DNA of 34,471 bases from an uncultured Sphingobacteriales bacterium (GTDB lineage Bacteria > Bacteroidota > Bacteroidia > Chitinophagales > Chitinophagaceae): assembly GCA_937871285.1 (NCBI GenBank), contig CALMQS010000103.1, forward strand, positions 1 through 34,471, in the 5' to 3' direction. A program made the translations under genes and the position numbers. The notes beneath the pieces were generated by a model. That model was not told the DNA's origin, ran no database searches, and saw only the letters and a list, made by a program, of their open reading frames with translations. Below, piece by piece: positions 25,735-33,717 of the stretch. Positions within the stretch are counted from its first letter, which is position 1. Every line of letters starts with the position of its first letter.

Positions 25735-25902
25735 TCAGGGTTTTATTGTTTTGTTTGAAGGCTTTTCGTTGTCAAACAATATTCTTGAGGAGGGAGAATA
25801 GTCATCCTCGAACTGTCCGCTTTTTACACTCCATAAAAAGGCTAAAAGAAAGAGCCCGGCTACGGAAATGCTGGCTATTAAAAGAATGATCATTACGCTC
25901 AT
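25735..25902 (-). CDS. ccoS: CcoS, cbb3 oxidase maturation protein
   Basis: A 55-residue protein with one helix (MSVMIILLIASISVAGLFLL) followed by AFLWSVKSGQFEDDYSPSSR and ILFDNE, the typical CcoS pattern with its FLWS...GQFDD-like core. CcoS is needed for insertion of redox cofactors into CcoN. It sits 15 bp before the CcoNO start, the usual order. The first ATG of two (25902) is used. Confidence 0.93.
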   Translation of the reverse strand: MSVMIILLIASISVAGLFLLAFLWSVKSGQFEDDYSPSSRILFDNEKPSNKTIKP

Positions 25903-25971
25903 TATGCAGGAGTTATTTGTAAAAGTATTTGGAGCGGAGGGGATAAGTTATAAGCAATATCAAGAAGTAAA

Positions 25972-25985
25972 ATGACTTTTGTCAT
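25972..25985. promoter_or_regulatory. candidate CRP/FNR-type site upstream of ccoS
   Basis: ATGACTTTTGTCAT is a perfect palindrome of two 5-bp arms with a 4-bp spacer, about 70 bp before the ccoS start. Arm size and spacing are like sites of the CRP/FNR family, which often control cbb3 operons under low oxygen. The exact half-site differs from the classical TTGAT, so this is inference. Confidence 0.35.
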
Positions 25986-26013
25986 GCTATCGTCAGGGGG
26001 CGGGGAGAAAGGA

Positions 26014-26146
26014 AGGCTGCAGGTTACAAGGTACAGGTTACAAGGTACAGGTTGCAAGGTTCATGCCCTATACCTTATACCCTTATACCTTATACCTTAT
26101 ACCCTACGTCCCATGCCCTATACCTCATCCCCATACCTCCTACACT
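26014..26146 (-). repeat. heptad repeat array after the ccoI stop codon
   Basis: Nineteen 7-bp units run almost without a break in register. Half nearest ccoS: AGGTTAC, AAGGTAC, AGGTTAC, AAGGTAC, AGGTTGC, AAGGTTC. Half nearest ccoI: ATACCTT, ATACCCT, TATACCT and variants, ending one base before the ccoI stop codon. The two halves have opposite strand sense and are partly complementary to each other, so a long imperfect hairpin is possible. Confidence 0.85.
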
Positions 26147-26147
26147 C

Positions 26148-28532
26148 TCACCGCTTCAGCTTCATTCTTCCCGCGGCCAAATTGCTTGCCCCGAAAGTGA
26201 GCAGCACGATGCTTAAAGAGCTGGAAGGCATTAGTATCGCAGCTATCAGCGGGGATAAGGTTCCCTGAACGGCGAAGTATAATCCTATGATATTATATGC
26301 AACAGACATTACGAAACTGGCGATCACTATTTTCCTGTTGATGCGGCACAGGCGGATAAAGCTGTCCAGCATACCAAGCTGTTCTGCCGCTATGATGCCA
26401 TCGCTTGCCGGCGTAAAATTGTTGGTTTGCCCGCTTACCGCTATACCTGTATCGCTTTGCTGCAACGCTCCCGCGTCATTCAATCCATCCCCTATCATCA
26501 TCACTTTTTCACCCTGTTGCTGCAACTGCCGGATATACTCCAGCTTATGCCCGGGCTTTTGATGAAACAGCAGCACCGCTCTCTCCCCGGTTAGCTTCCG
26601 CAGGTTGTCTTCTTCGGAGGCATTGTCGCCGGAGATCACCGACAACGGGTAATATTTTTGAAGCACCTGCAACAGCGCAGGCACAAATGGCCGGTAATGA
26701 TTGCTGAACCGGAAACAACCCACGGTTTTATTTTCGATGCTTACATATACTACCGTGCCGGCCTCTTGAGACAAATGAAAATCGCTGGTTTGAGCGCCGA
26801 TGCTTATCCAAACATCATTTACAAAACCTTCTGTTCCTTCGCCGGGCTTTTCTGTAAAGCCCTGTACCGCAATATCCCGTGCCACACCCAGGTGCTGCGC
26901 TATAGCTTTGCTGAGCGGGTGATTGGAACAGGATGCCAACGCGGCTACCTGTGCTTTTTGAACAGCAGACAACGGTGCTCCTTCGTACGTTATTTTTTGC
27001 TCACCCGGATCGGTAAGCGTACCTGTTTTATCAAACACAATATGGGTAACCCGCGAAATATCCTCAATTACCCCGGCTTTCCGCAGGTAAAACCGGTTAC
27101 GGCCAAGTATACGTAAAATATGACCGTTGGTAAAGCTGTTGGATAATAAAAGTGCGCAGGGACAGGCAATGATGAAAACAGCAGTTACCGCCGGCCATAT
27201 TTTAGCCGGATCGTGCATTTGCCAGTAAACGGCGGCAATAGCGGCAATGGTAAAAACCACGAGGGTGAAATACCTGCTTACCGTGTGCACAAACGATCTG
27301 CCCTTTTCTTCCTGCCTGTCGCTACGGTTCCAGAGCCGGGTAAGATAGCTTTGTGCAACTTCCTTCACTGCCAGTATTTCTATATTGCCGGCGGTTTGCC
27401 TTCCGCCCGCATATACCATTTCGCCCATTTCTTTGCGCACCGGCAGCGATTCCCCTGTTACAAAGCTGTAGTCAATAAAAGCTTTACCACGGGTCAGGAT
27501 GCCATCTGCCGGTATTAATTCTTCATTATGGATAAGCAGTGTATCGTTCACTTTTACATCAGGCAGCAAAACCGGTGTTTCGTTATTGTTTTTTATTACC
27601 GACACCGCAACAGGAAAATAGGAAGTATAGTCTCTTTCAAATGACAACTGCCGGTAGGTTTTATCCTGTAAAACACGCCCCACGAGCATAAAAAAAACAA
27701 TGCCGCTCATAGAATCGAAATACCCGCCGCCTGTGCCTGATAACACCTCCACTGCACTGCGCACAAAGGTGATGATAACAGCAAGGGCTATGGGCGCATC
27801 TATATTAAGGAATTTATGCTTCAGGCTTTTCCACGAAGACTGGTAAAAAGGCAATGCCGAATAAAAAAATACAGGAAGCGATAATAACAGGTTCGCCCAA
27901 CGAAAAATATTACGCAATCCTTCCTCGCTGGCGTCTACCCCCAGGTATTCGGGGAAGCTCAGCAACATGATATTACTGAAGCAAAAGCCCGCTATCCCCA
28001 ATTGATATATCAGACTTTTATCAACAGCAGGAGGGGCTTTTGCAAGATCATTGAGACTGATATAAGGCTCGTACCCAATAGCCGTTAGCAGCTCCGCCAC
28101 CTTGCGAAGCGAAATTTCATTATGCAAAAAAATGATCTCCGCTTCCTTACGCGTAAAGTTAACCGATGACGATATCACCCCTTCGTTCAGCCGGCGCAGG
28201 TTTTCGAGCAGGTACAGGCAGGAGCTGCAATGCATCTGGGGCAGGTAAAAGGTAATATGGGTTTGCTTCTCATCTTTAAAGCTGATGAGCTTGCCTGCTA
28301 TACGATCGTCATCAAGAAATGAAAACTTGTCTTTACGAACTTTTATGCGCTGGGTGATACCGGGCATTTTGTTAAGATCATAGTAATTACACAGCCCGCT
28401 TTGATGAATGATCCCATACACTAATTTACAGCCTTCGCAACAAAAGGATTTATCATCAAGCGTTATGCCCGCGGAAATACATTCCTCACCGCAGTGGCTG
28501 CATAAAACAGGAGCGATAACACTTTGACCCAT
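26148..28532 (-). CDS. ccoI: copper-translocating P-type ATPase CcoI
   Basis: The 794-residue P1B-type ATPase supplies copper to the cbb3 oxidase. A cysteine-rich N-terminal metal-binding segment (CSHCGEEC at 11-18, CCEGC at 31-35) is followed by a heavy-metal-associated domain with C102-S-S-C105. There are eight predicted helices. The transport motif is C457-P-C459, the phosphorylation site is D501-KTGT, the phosphatase motif is TGES (near 359), and the hinge is GDGLNDAGAL. All catalytic motifs are present. The N-terminal cysteine-rich part is typical of the FixI/CcoI branch. It is the first gene of the cco cluster, and the heptad array separates it from ccoS. Confidence 0.94.
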   Translation of the reverse strand: MGQSVIAPVLCSHCGEECISAGITLDDKSFCCEGCKLVYGIIHQSGLCNYYDLNKMPGITQRIKVRKDKFSFLDDDRIAGKLISFKDEKQTHITFYLPQMHCSSCLYLLENLRRLNEGVISSSVNFTRKEAEIIFLHNEISLRKVAELLTAIGYEPYISLNDLAKAPPAVDKSLIYQLGIAGFCFSNIMLLSFPEYLGVDASEEGLRNIFRWANLLLSLPVFFYSALPFYQSSWKSLKHKFLNIDAPIALAVIITFVRSAVEVLSGTGGGYFDSMSGIVFFMLVGRVLQDKTYRQLSFERDYTSYFPVAVSVIKNNNETPVLLPDVKVNDTLLIHNEELIPADGILTRGKAFIDYSFVTGESLPVRKEMGEMVYAGGRQTAGNIEILAVKEVAQSYLTRLWNRSDRQEEKGRSFVHTVSRYFTLVVFTIAAIAAVYWQMHDPAKIWPAVTAVFIIACPCALLLSNSFTNGHILRILGRNRFYLRKAGVIEDISRVTHIVFDKTGTLTDPGEQKITYEGAPLSAVQKAQVAALASCSNHPLSKAIAQHLGVARDIAVQGFTEKPGEGTEGFVNDVWISIGAQTSDFHLSQEAGTVVYVSIENKTVGCFRFSNHYRPFVPALLQVLQKYYPLSVISGDNASEEDNLRKLTGERAVLLFHQKPGHKLEYIRQLQQQGEKVMMIGDGLNDAGALQQSDTGIAVSGQTNNFTPASDGIIAAEQLGMLDSFIRLCRINRKIVIASFVMSVAYNIIGLYFAVQGTLSPLIAAILMPSSSLSIVLLTFGASNLAAGRMKLKR

Positions 28533-28711
28533 ACAAAAATTTCCGGGTAAAGGTAGCCGGGCGAAAAAAACATGTGGATGATCTGCTTCAGGAGATCACC
28601 TGATTAATATCAATATAAAGACGTACAGGCACAGGTCTGGCCAGTACTGCAGCAGCCTCTGCTACAAGACCGGCGCCAGTTTGAATCACCCATCACCAAA
28701 AAACATTGCTA

Positions 28712-29137
28712 TTATTTCCCGCCTTCTATTAAATATTGCAGCGCCAGCTCATATCCTTTCAAGCCCAGCCCAAAAATGCTACCCACCGATTTACCCGATA
28801 CATGCGACAGCTTGCGAAAATCTTCCCGGGCATGTACATTGGAAATATGCACTTCCACAACAGGTGTTTTAATGGCCGCGATGGCGTCGCCAATGGCAAC
28901 AGAAGTATGTGTATACGCAGCCGGGTTTAAAATGATACCATCATATTCAAATCCTAACCGCTGTAATTCATTCACCAGTTCACCTTCCACATTGCTCTGG
29001 TAATAATGCAGGCTCACCTGCGGAAATTTTTTTTGCAGTTCGCTGAAATATGCTTCAAACGGCATATTGCCATAGATATCTGTTTCCCTTTTACCGAGGA
29101 GGTTTAAATTGGGTCCATTGATGATCGCGATTTTCAT
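28712..29137 (-). CDS. aroQ: 3-dehydroquinate dehydratase, type II
   Basis: This 141-residue enzyme removes water from 3-dehydroquinate in the shikimate pathway. All type II marks are present: GPNLNLLGKRETDIYG (with the conserved Asn and Arg), the catalytic tyrosine in this stretch, NPAAYTHTSVAIGDAI, and EVHISNVHAREDFRKLSHVS with the histidine and arginine of the active site. It normally forms a dodecamer. The length is typical. The 179 bp between its stop side and ccoI hold no gene that I can support. Confidence 0.96.
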   Translation of the reverse strand: MKIAIINGPNLNLLGKRETDIYGNMPFEAYFSELQKKFPQVSLHYYQSNVEGELVNELQRLGFEYDGIILNPAAYTHTSVAIGDAIAAIKTPVVEVHISNVHAREDFRKLSHVSGKSVGSIFGLGLKGYELALQYLIEGGK

Positions 29138-29205
29138 TCGTATACATTGTTTTTTTAGAACCCGTTTAAATTTTTACCGGATAATTTATGAACAGGTGTT
29201 TTTGG

Positions 29206-29256
29206 ACGCAGATGCGCAGATTCAAAATTTGCAATTTTATCTGCATAAATCTGCGG
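29206..29256. repeat. imperfect inverted repeat of the CGCAGAT family
   Basis: The left arm ACGCAGATGCGCAGAT and the right arm ATCTGCATAAATCTGCGG can pair over about 16 bases with an interruption, with a 17-base A/T-rich loop between. CGCAGATTTACGCAGAT-like elements are familiar intergenic repeats in Bacteroidota genomes. This one lies between carA and aroQ. Confidence 0.5.
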
Positions 29257-29294
29257 CAATTATATAAAAATGAATTTTTAAACGGCTAACCGCT

Positions 29295-29386
29295 TGTACC
29301 TACACCCTATACCCTTATACCCTATACCCTATACCCTTATACCCTATACCTTACACCCTCATACCTCACACCCCATACCTCCTGCC
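29295..29386 (-). repeat. heptad repeat array after the carA stop codon
   Basis: Units of mainly ATACCCT on the plus strand, with occasional 8-bp TATACCCT spacing, reach directly to the carA stop codon. The mRNA-strand sense is about AGGGTAT. Near the stop the units decay to CATACCT, CACACCC and CCTGCCT. Thirteen units can be counted. Confidence 0.85.
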
Positions 29387-30487
29387 TCACCCCTTCATCA
29401 TCCCTATAAACTCATCAAACAAATAGCGGCTGTCATAAGGTCCGGGTGTTGACTCCGGGTGATACTGAACGGAAAAAGCAGGTTTGCTTTTCATGCGTAT
29501 GCCTTCAATAGAATCATCATTAAGATTAACATGAGTTATTTCCACAGCCTGCGATTTTTTCACTGCTTCGGGGTCAATGCCAAAGCCATGATTTTGGGTA
29601 GTGATCTCGCTCCGGCCGGTAATAACATTTTTCACAGGATGATTCAGCCCGCGGTGCCCGTGATGCATTTTAAAAGTAGGTATTCCATTGGCCATTGCCA
29701 GCAACTGGTGCCCGAGGCAAATGCCAAACAAAGGTTTCCCTTTCTGAAGTATCCCCTGTATCGTTTCAACTGCATACGTCATTGGAGCCGGATCGCCCGG
29801 TCCGTTGGATATAAAATAACCGTGAGGATTAAAGTCGTTGATTTCCTGTAAAGGTGTTTTAGCCGGGTAAACCCTTACGTATGCGCCTCTTTCCGTAAGA
29901 CAATTGAGAATGTTTTTCTTCACGCCATAATCATATACGGCTACCCTGTAACGTGAGTGCGGGTTACCCATTTCATATACTTCTTTGGTAGAAACCACCG
30001 ACGCCAGCTCTAATCCCTTCATAGATGGCGTTTGCGAAAGCCGGGCTTTTAAAACCTGCAAATCCATAGTTTCAGAAGAAATGACACAGTTCATAGCCCC
30101 ACAGGTACGGATATGCGCCACCAGCGCTCTTGTATCCACGCCATGTATAGCAACTACCTGCTGGTCTTCGAGGTATTGCTGAAGCGAGTTATCCGCCTGC
30201 AGACGGCTGTACTTTTCTTCTAAGTTACGGGAGATCAATCCTTTTATTTTCACGGAATTGCTTTCTACATCCGCAGCTTTCACGCCGTAGTTTCCTACGT
30301 GCGCGGCATTCATTATAACCACCTGCCCGTAATAGCTCGGATCGGTAAATACTTCCTGGTAGCCGGTCATACCGGTATTAAAACAAATTTCCCCCGTGGT
30401 AGTACCTGTTTTGCCAAAAGCCTTGCCGTAAAAAATATTTCCGTCTTCTAAAAGGAGTACCGCGGGTTTTGTGAGTGATTCAGACAT
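29387..30487 (-). CDS. carA: carbamoyl-phosphate synthase, small subunit
   Basis: This glutaminase subunit of 366 residues passes ammonia to CarB for carbamoyl phosphate, used in arginine and pyrimidine synthesis. The N-terminal CPSase domain shows TGMTGYQEVFTDPSYYGQ. The class I amidotransferase domain has the nucleophile C257 in LFGICLGHQLLA, then HHGHRGLNHPVKN, TQNHGFGID, and the His-Glu pair in QYHPESTPGPYDSRYLFDEF. ATG 30487 (MSESLTKPAVLLLEDG) is preferred to an upstream start at 30514, whose extra residues are not family-like. carB is not in the window. It follows the rplQ terminator, so it has its own promoter. Confidence 0.96.
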   Translation of the reverse strand: MSESLTKPAVLLLEDGNIFYGKAFGKTGTTTGEICFNTGMTGYQEVFTDPSYYGQVVIMNAAHVGNYGVKAADVESNSVKIKGLISRNLEEKYSRLQADNSLQQYLEDQQVVAIHGVDTRALVAHIRTCGAMNCVISSETMDLQVLKARLSQTPSMKGLELASVVSTKEVYEMGNPHSRYRVAVYDYGVKKNILNCLTERGAYVRVYPAKTPLQEINDFNPHGYFISNGPGDPAPMTYAVETIQGILQKGKPLFGICLGHQLLAMANGIPTFKMHHGHRGLNHPVKNVITGRSEITTQNHGFGIDPEAVKKSQAVEITHVNLNDDSIEGIRMKSKPAFSVQYHPESTPGPYDSRYLFDEFIGMMKG

Positions 30488-30564
30488 CAATAGAAAATTT
30501 TGCAAATAAAACAAAATACGGTGGTTTTTAGATTAACTTTTTCTGCACAATTAAAGGTATACCT

Positions 30565-30597
30565 AAAAAAAGCAGGATCTTATGGTGATCCTGCTTT
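30565..30597 (-). terminator. intrinsic terminator of the ribosomal alpha operon
   Basis: A perfect 11-bp stem (AAAGCAGGATC / GATCCTGCTTT, positions 30569-30579 and 30587-30597) with a 7-base loop is followed on the minus strand by four further T residues. It lies about 30 bp past the rplQ stop. Confidence 0.88.
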
Positions 30598-30627
30598 ACT
30601 ATTAAAAATGCGTTAGCATTATTTATC

Positions 30628-31182
30628 CTACTCCGCGCTCTTTTCTTTATCCGTTTCAGGAGCAGCTTCTTCAGCGTTAGCTTTTTCAGGATCAGGCTGT
30701 ACCTGTTCGGCAACTGCTTCTTTGACTTCCGCTTTCTTCCTGCTTCCACCTGCCCTGCGCGTTCTTTTGGTTGTTGTTGCCGCTTTTTCCGTGCCTTTGG
30801 TATATACTTCATTGAAGTCAACCAGCTCAATCAGCGCTGTTTCCGCGTTATCGCCCAAACGTCTTCCTAATTTAATAATGCGGGTATAACCACCAGGCCG
30901 GCCGGCAACCTTAGGCGCAACTGTGGTAAATAATTCTTTTACCGCTTCTTTATTCTGCAGATAGCTGTATACCAAACGATGGTTGTGCATGATCTGCTCT
31001 TTGGTTTCGTTCTTCTTGGTTTTGGTAATGAGCGGCTCAATATAGGTTCTGAGGGCTTTTGCCTTTGCCAGCGTTGTTATAATACGTTTGTTTGTAATTA
31101 ACGCGATGGCTAAATTGCTCAGCAGCGCTTTTCTGTGCGATGCTGTTCTGCTGAGATTGTTGATCTTGTCTCCGTGACGCAT
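30628..31182 (-). CDS. rplQ: 50S ribosomal protein L17
   Basis: The first about 115 residues are standard L17: MRHGDKINNLSRTASHRKAL, then NLAIALITNKRIITTLAKAK and AGRPGGYTRIIKLGRRLGDNAE. The remaining about 65 residues form a low-complexity tail rich in Lys, Ala and Glu, first basic (KRTRRAGGSRKKAE), then acidic. L17 in Escherichia coli is about 127 residues, so this 184-residue form carries an extension, as often seen in Bacteroidota. It is the last gene of the alpha operon. Confidence 0.96.
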   Translation of the reverse strand: MRHGDKINNLSRTASHRKALLSNLAIALITNKRIITTLAKAKALRTYIEPLITKTKKNETKEQIMHNHRLVYSYLQNKEAVKELFTTVAPKVAGRPGGYTRIIKLGRRLGDNAETALIELVDFNEVYTKGTEKAATTTKRTRRAGGSRKKAEVKEAVAEQVQPDPEKANAEEAAPETDKEKSAE

Positions 31183-31192
31183 GACTGATTTA

Positions 31193-31227
31193 ATTTGAGA
31201 TTTGAAATTTCAAATTTGAAATTTCAA
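31193..31227. repeat. A/T-rich heptad repeat upstream of rplQ
   Basis: Five consecutive units of ATTTSAR stand in exact register: ATTTGAG, ATTTGAA, ATTTCAA, ATTTGAA, ATTTCAA. They lie 10 bp before the rplQ start codon, inside the operon. Confidence 0.85.
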
Positions 31228-31328
31228 ATTGGTTATGAATACCTGCCTGTACCGTTGTCAGGGAATTACAGGCCGGCACTGCGCTTACGCGCAGATTATA
31301 TAAAAAATTAAAGAACTATTTTTCTTTA

Positions 31329-31380
31329 CCACTCACTTACCACCTATCACTTACTACTTACCACTTACTACTTACCACTT
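31329..31380 (-). repeat. heptad repeat array after the rpoA stop codon
   Basis: Seven units in exact register (CCACTCA, CTTACCA, CCTATCA, CTTACTA, CTTACCA, CTTACTA, CTTACCA) and a partial one touch the rpoA stop codon. The mRNA-strand unit is TRGTAAG. It lies within the ribosomal operon, between rpoA and rplQ. Confidence 0.88.
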
Positions 31381-32382
31381 TTAGAACTCATCTTTATCCA
31401 AACCTAACTTCGCCAGGTCCATTCCAAAGTGAAGGCTTCTTTCGCCTAACACCTGTTCAATTTCTGCCAGTGATTTCTGACCGAAGTTGCGGAATTTCAT
31501 CAGGTCTTCCTGCTCATACTGCACCAGCTCGCTTAAGCTGTTGATCTTAGCGGCTTTCAGGCAGTTAAAGGCACGAACGCTCAGGTCAAGATCTTCTAAT
31601 GGTGTTTTGAGCACTTTACGCAATTGCAGTACCTGCTCATCTACCACATCTTCCTTTTTATCTTCCTTACTGTCGAAAGTTATGTTTTCGTCAGTAATGA
31701 TCATCAGGTGCTGGATAAGGATACGGGAAGCCTGTTTTACCGCTTCTTCAGGTTGAATAGTACCATCCGTTTGCACGTCCATTAACAGCTTTTCATAGTC
31801 TGTTCTTTGTTCCACACGGAAATTTTCAATTCCGTATTTCACATTTTTAATGGGTGTAAAAATGGAATCGGTAGGAATATATCCAAAAGGAGCATCTTTC
31901 ACTTTATTATCTTCAGACGGAACATAGCCACGTCCTTTCCCGATCGTAATTTCAATATTCAGTTTGGAAGAAGGATCCAGCGTACAAATCAGCAATTCAG
32001 GGTTCATCACCTGAAAAGATGCCGTAGCTTCTCCTATAGTGGCAGCGGTAAACTCACTTTTTCCCTTAATGGAAAGGGTAAGCTTTTCCTGGCTGATATC
32101 GGTATCCAGAATTTTTTTAAACCGAACCTGTTTCAGGTTAAGAATAATTTCTGTAACGTCTTCAGTTACGCCTTTGAGCGTAGCAAACTCATGTTCCGCC
32201 CCTTCAATAAAAATACCAATGATCGCATACCCTTCTAAGGAGTTTAGTAAAACCCTGCGAAGCGCGTTACCAATGGTAACACCATAACCCGGCTCTAACG
32301 GGCGGAATTCAAAAGATGCTTCAAACTCATTTGCTTTTTGCAGAATGATCTTATCCGGCTTTTGGAAATTTAAAATGGCCAT
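31381..32382 (-). CDS. rpoA: DNA-directed RNA polymerase, alpha subunit
   Basis: The 333-residue subunit drives assembly of RNA polymerase and binds upstream promoter DNA and activators. The N-terminal assembly domain contains PLEPGYGVTIGNALRRVLL (about 28-46) and GKGRGYVPSEDN. The C-terminal domain begins after a flexible linker (about 235-255) and contains DLDLSVRAFNCLKAAKINSL, MKFRNFGQKSLAEIEQVLGE. The length is normal. It lies between rpsD and rplQ in the classical order. Confidence 0.97.
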   Translation of the reverse strand: MAILNFQKPDKIILQKANEFEASFEFRPLEPGYGVTIGNALRRVLLNSLEGYAIIGIFIEGAEHEFATLKGVTEDVTEIILNLKQVRFKKILDTDISQEKLTLSIKGKSEFTAATIGEATASFQVMNPELLICTLDPSSKLNIEITIGKGRGYVPSEDNKVKDAPFGYIPTDSIFTPIKNVKYGIENFRVEQRTDYEKLLMDVQTDGTIQPEEAVKQASRILIQHLMIITDENITFDSKEDKKEDVVDEQVLQLRKVLKTPLEDLDLSVRAFNCLKAAKINSLSELVQYEQEDLMKFRNFGQKSLAEIEQVLGERSLHFGMDLAKLGLDKDEF

Positions 32383-32497
32383 ATTTAAATTTCAATTTTA
32401 GTTTTTGATACCCTTGTTTCTTGAACAGATTTCAGGTACCTGTTTAATAATGATGTCAACGCTATATATACTTCACCACCACAGCGATGTGGAACTA

Positions 32498-33103
32498 TTA
32501 TTTGGAATACAATTCCACGATAAGCTGCTCCTTAATATTTTCAGGAACGCTTTCTCTTTCGGGATAAGCGATAAAAGTACCGGTCAGCTCCGCTTCATTC
32601 CAGTCTAACCAGTTGAACTTAGGGTTTTTACCCCGCACCTGGCTGGTAACTGAAGTATTTGCCCTGCTTTTATCTTTAAGACTGATTACATCCCCGGCTT
32701 TCAACCTGTAAGAAGGGATATTAACCACTTCATAGTTTACAGTTACATGCTTGTGCGCTACTAATTGTCTTGCAGCAGGACGCGAAGGTGCAATACCCAG
32801 GCGGTATACCGTATTGTCTAAACGGGCTTCAAGTAACTTGATAAGATTTTCACCGGTAACGCCACCCAGGCGGGATGCTTCGTCGAAGGTTTTATGGAAC
32901 TGCCTTTCCAGCAAGCCATAAGTGTATTTGGCTTTTTGTTTTTCCTTTAGCTGGAGCGCATATTCTCCCGGGGCTTTACGTTTTTTTGAATTACCGTGCT
33001 GACCGGGAGGAAAACTGTTTTTGGTAAGATATTTACCGTTGCCAAGGATGGGTTCGCCGAAAATACGGGAGATCCTTGTTTTGGGGCCTGTGTAACGTGC
33101 CAT
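32498..33103 (-). CDS. rpsD: 30S ribosomal protein S4
   Basis: The 201-residue primary 16S rRNA-binding protein also plays a part in translational fidelity. The N-terminal part shows MARYTGPKTRISRIFGEPIL and PPGQHGNSKKRKAPGEYALQ, and the S4 RNA-binding domain shows LEARLDNTVYRLGIAPSRPA and ARQLVAHKHVTVN. There is no cysteine at all, so it is the zinc-free form. In many bacteria S4 represses this operon; no leader structure can be proven here. Confidence 0.97.
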   Translation of the reverse strand: MARYTGPKTRISRIFGEPILGNGKYLTKNSFPPGQHGNSKKRKAPGEYALQLKEKQKAKYTYGLLERQFHKTFDEASRLGGVTGENLIKLLEARLDNTVYRLGIAPSRPAARQLVAHKHVTVNYEVVNIPSYRLKAGDVISLKDKSRANTSVTSQVRGKNPKFNWLDWNEAELTGTFIAYPERESVPENIKEQLIVELYSK

Positions 33104-33185
33104 AATTGTTTTACTTTGATTTTTTAATTATGGTGTGCGATCAGTAAAAATCTAAAATCAATCGAACACCTGTTATTAATTTAAA

Positions 33186-33220
33186 ATTCGAATTTTGAAA
33201 TTTGAAATTCGAATTTTAAT
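33186..33220. repeat. A/T-rich heptad repeat after rpsK
   Basis: Five units in exact register (ATTCGAA, TTTTGAA, ATTTGAA, ATTCGAA, TTTTAAT) end 2 bp from the rpsK stop codon and lie between rpsK and rpsD. Confidence 0.8.
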
Positions 33221-33222
33221 TT

Positions 33223-33627
33223 TTATACTCTTCTCTTTTTGGGAGGACGGCAGCCATTATGAGGGAGAGGAGTAACATCTTTGATCATGTTTACTTCAAT
33301 ACCGCTGTTGGCTATGGCACGGATAGCGCTTTCACGCCCGGATCCGGGGCCTTTTACAAATACATCTACTCTTTTCAAACCAGCTTCAGCAGCAACTCTT
33401 GCCGCATCAGAAGCAGCCATCTGGGCTGCGTAAGGTGTATTCTTCTTTGAGCCTTTAAAACCCATTTTACCGGCGCTGCTCCAACTGATCACCTGTCCGG
33501 TTTTATTGGTTAAGCTAACGATAAGATTGTTGAAGCTTGCAGTTACATGCGCATCGCCGTATGCATCTACTTTTACCACTCTTTTTTTGGCAGCGGCTTT
33601 TGCGCTGCCTGCCTGTGCTTTAGCCAT
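33223..33627 (-). CDS. rpsK: 30S ribosomal protein S11
   Basis: The 134-residue platform protein of the small subunit has an N-terminal alanine- and lysine-rich tail, then VTASFNNLIVSLTNKTGQVI, SAGKMGFKGSKKNTPYAAQM, VFVKGPGSGRESAIRAIANS and the universal C-terminus PLPHNGCRPPKKRRV. Length is normal. It is in the standard order between rpsM and rpsD. Confidence 0.97.
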   Translation of the reverse strand: MAKAQAGSAKAAAKKRVVKVDAYGDAHVTASFNNLIVSLTNKTGQVISWSSAGKMGFKGSKKNTPYAAQMAASDAARVAAEAGLKRVDVFVKGPGSGRESAIRAIANSGIEVNMIKDVTPLPHNGCRPPKKRRV

Positions 33628-33717
33628 AATACGAGGTAGTCCTTTAAATAGTTAAAATAATTACTTTGAATCATCCCTCCCCGCGAAGCATACGGATCCG
33701 GCGATCATTCTATAATA

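Noticed and set aside
28533..28711. An RNA gene between ccoI and aroQ
   Set aside because: Only a short stem (GATCT/AGATC) and no tRNA-like or known RNA pattern could be found.
20625..29386. CRISPR-like arrays in the repeat regions
   Set aside because: The units are 7 bp, degenerate and contiguous, without unique spacers, and there are no cas genes.
30528..30830. A 100-codon frame overlapping the end of rplQ
   Set aside because: It is an out-of-frame reading of the low-complexity lysine-rich tail of L17 and runs into the terminator.
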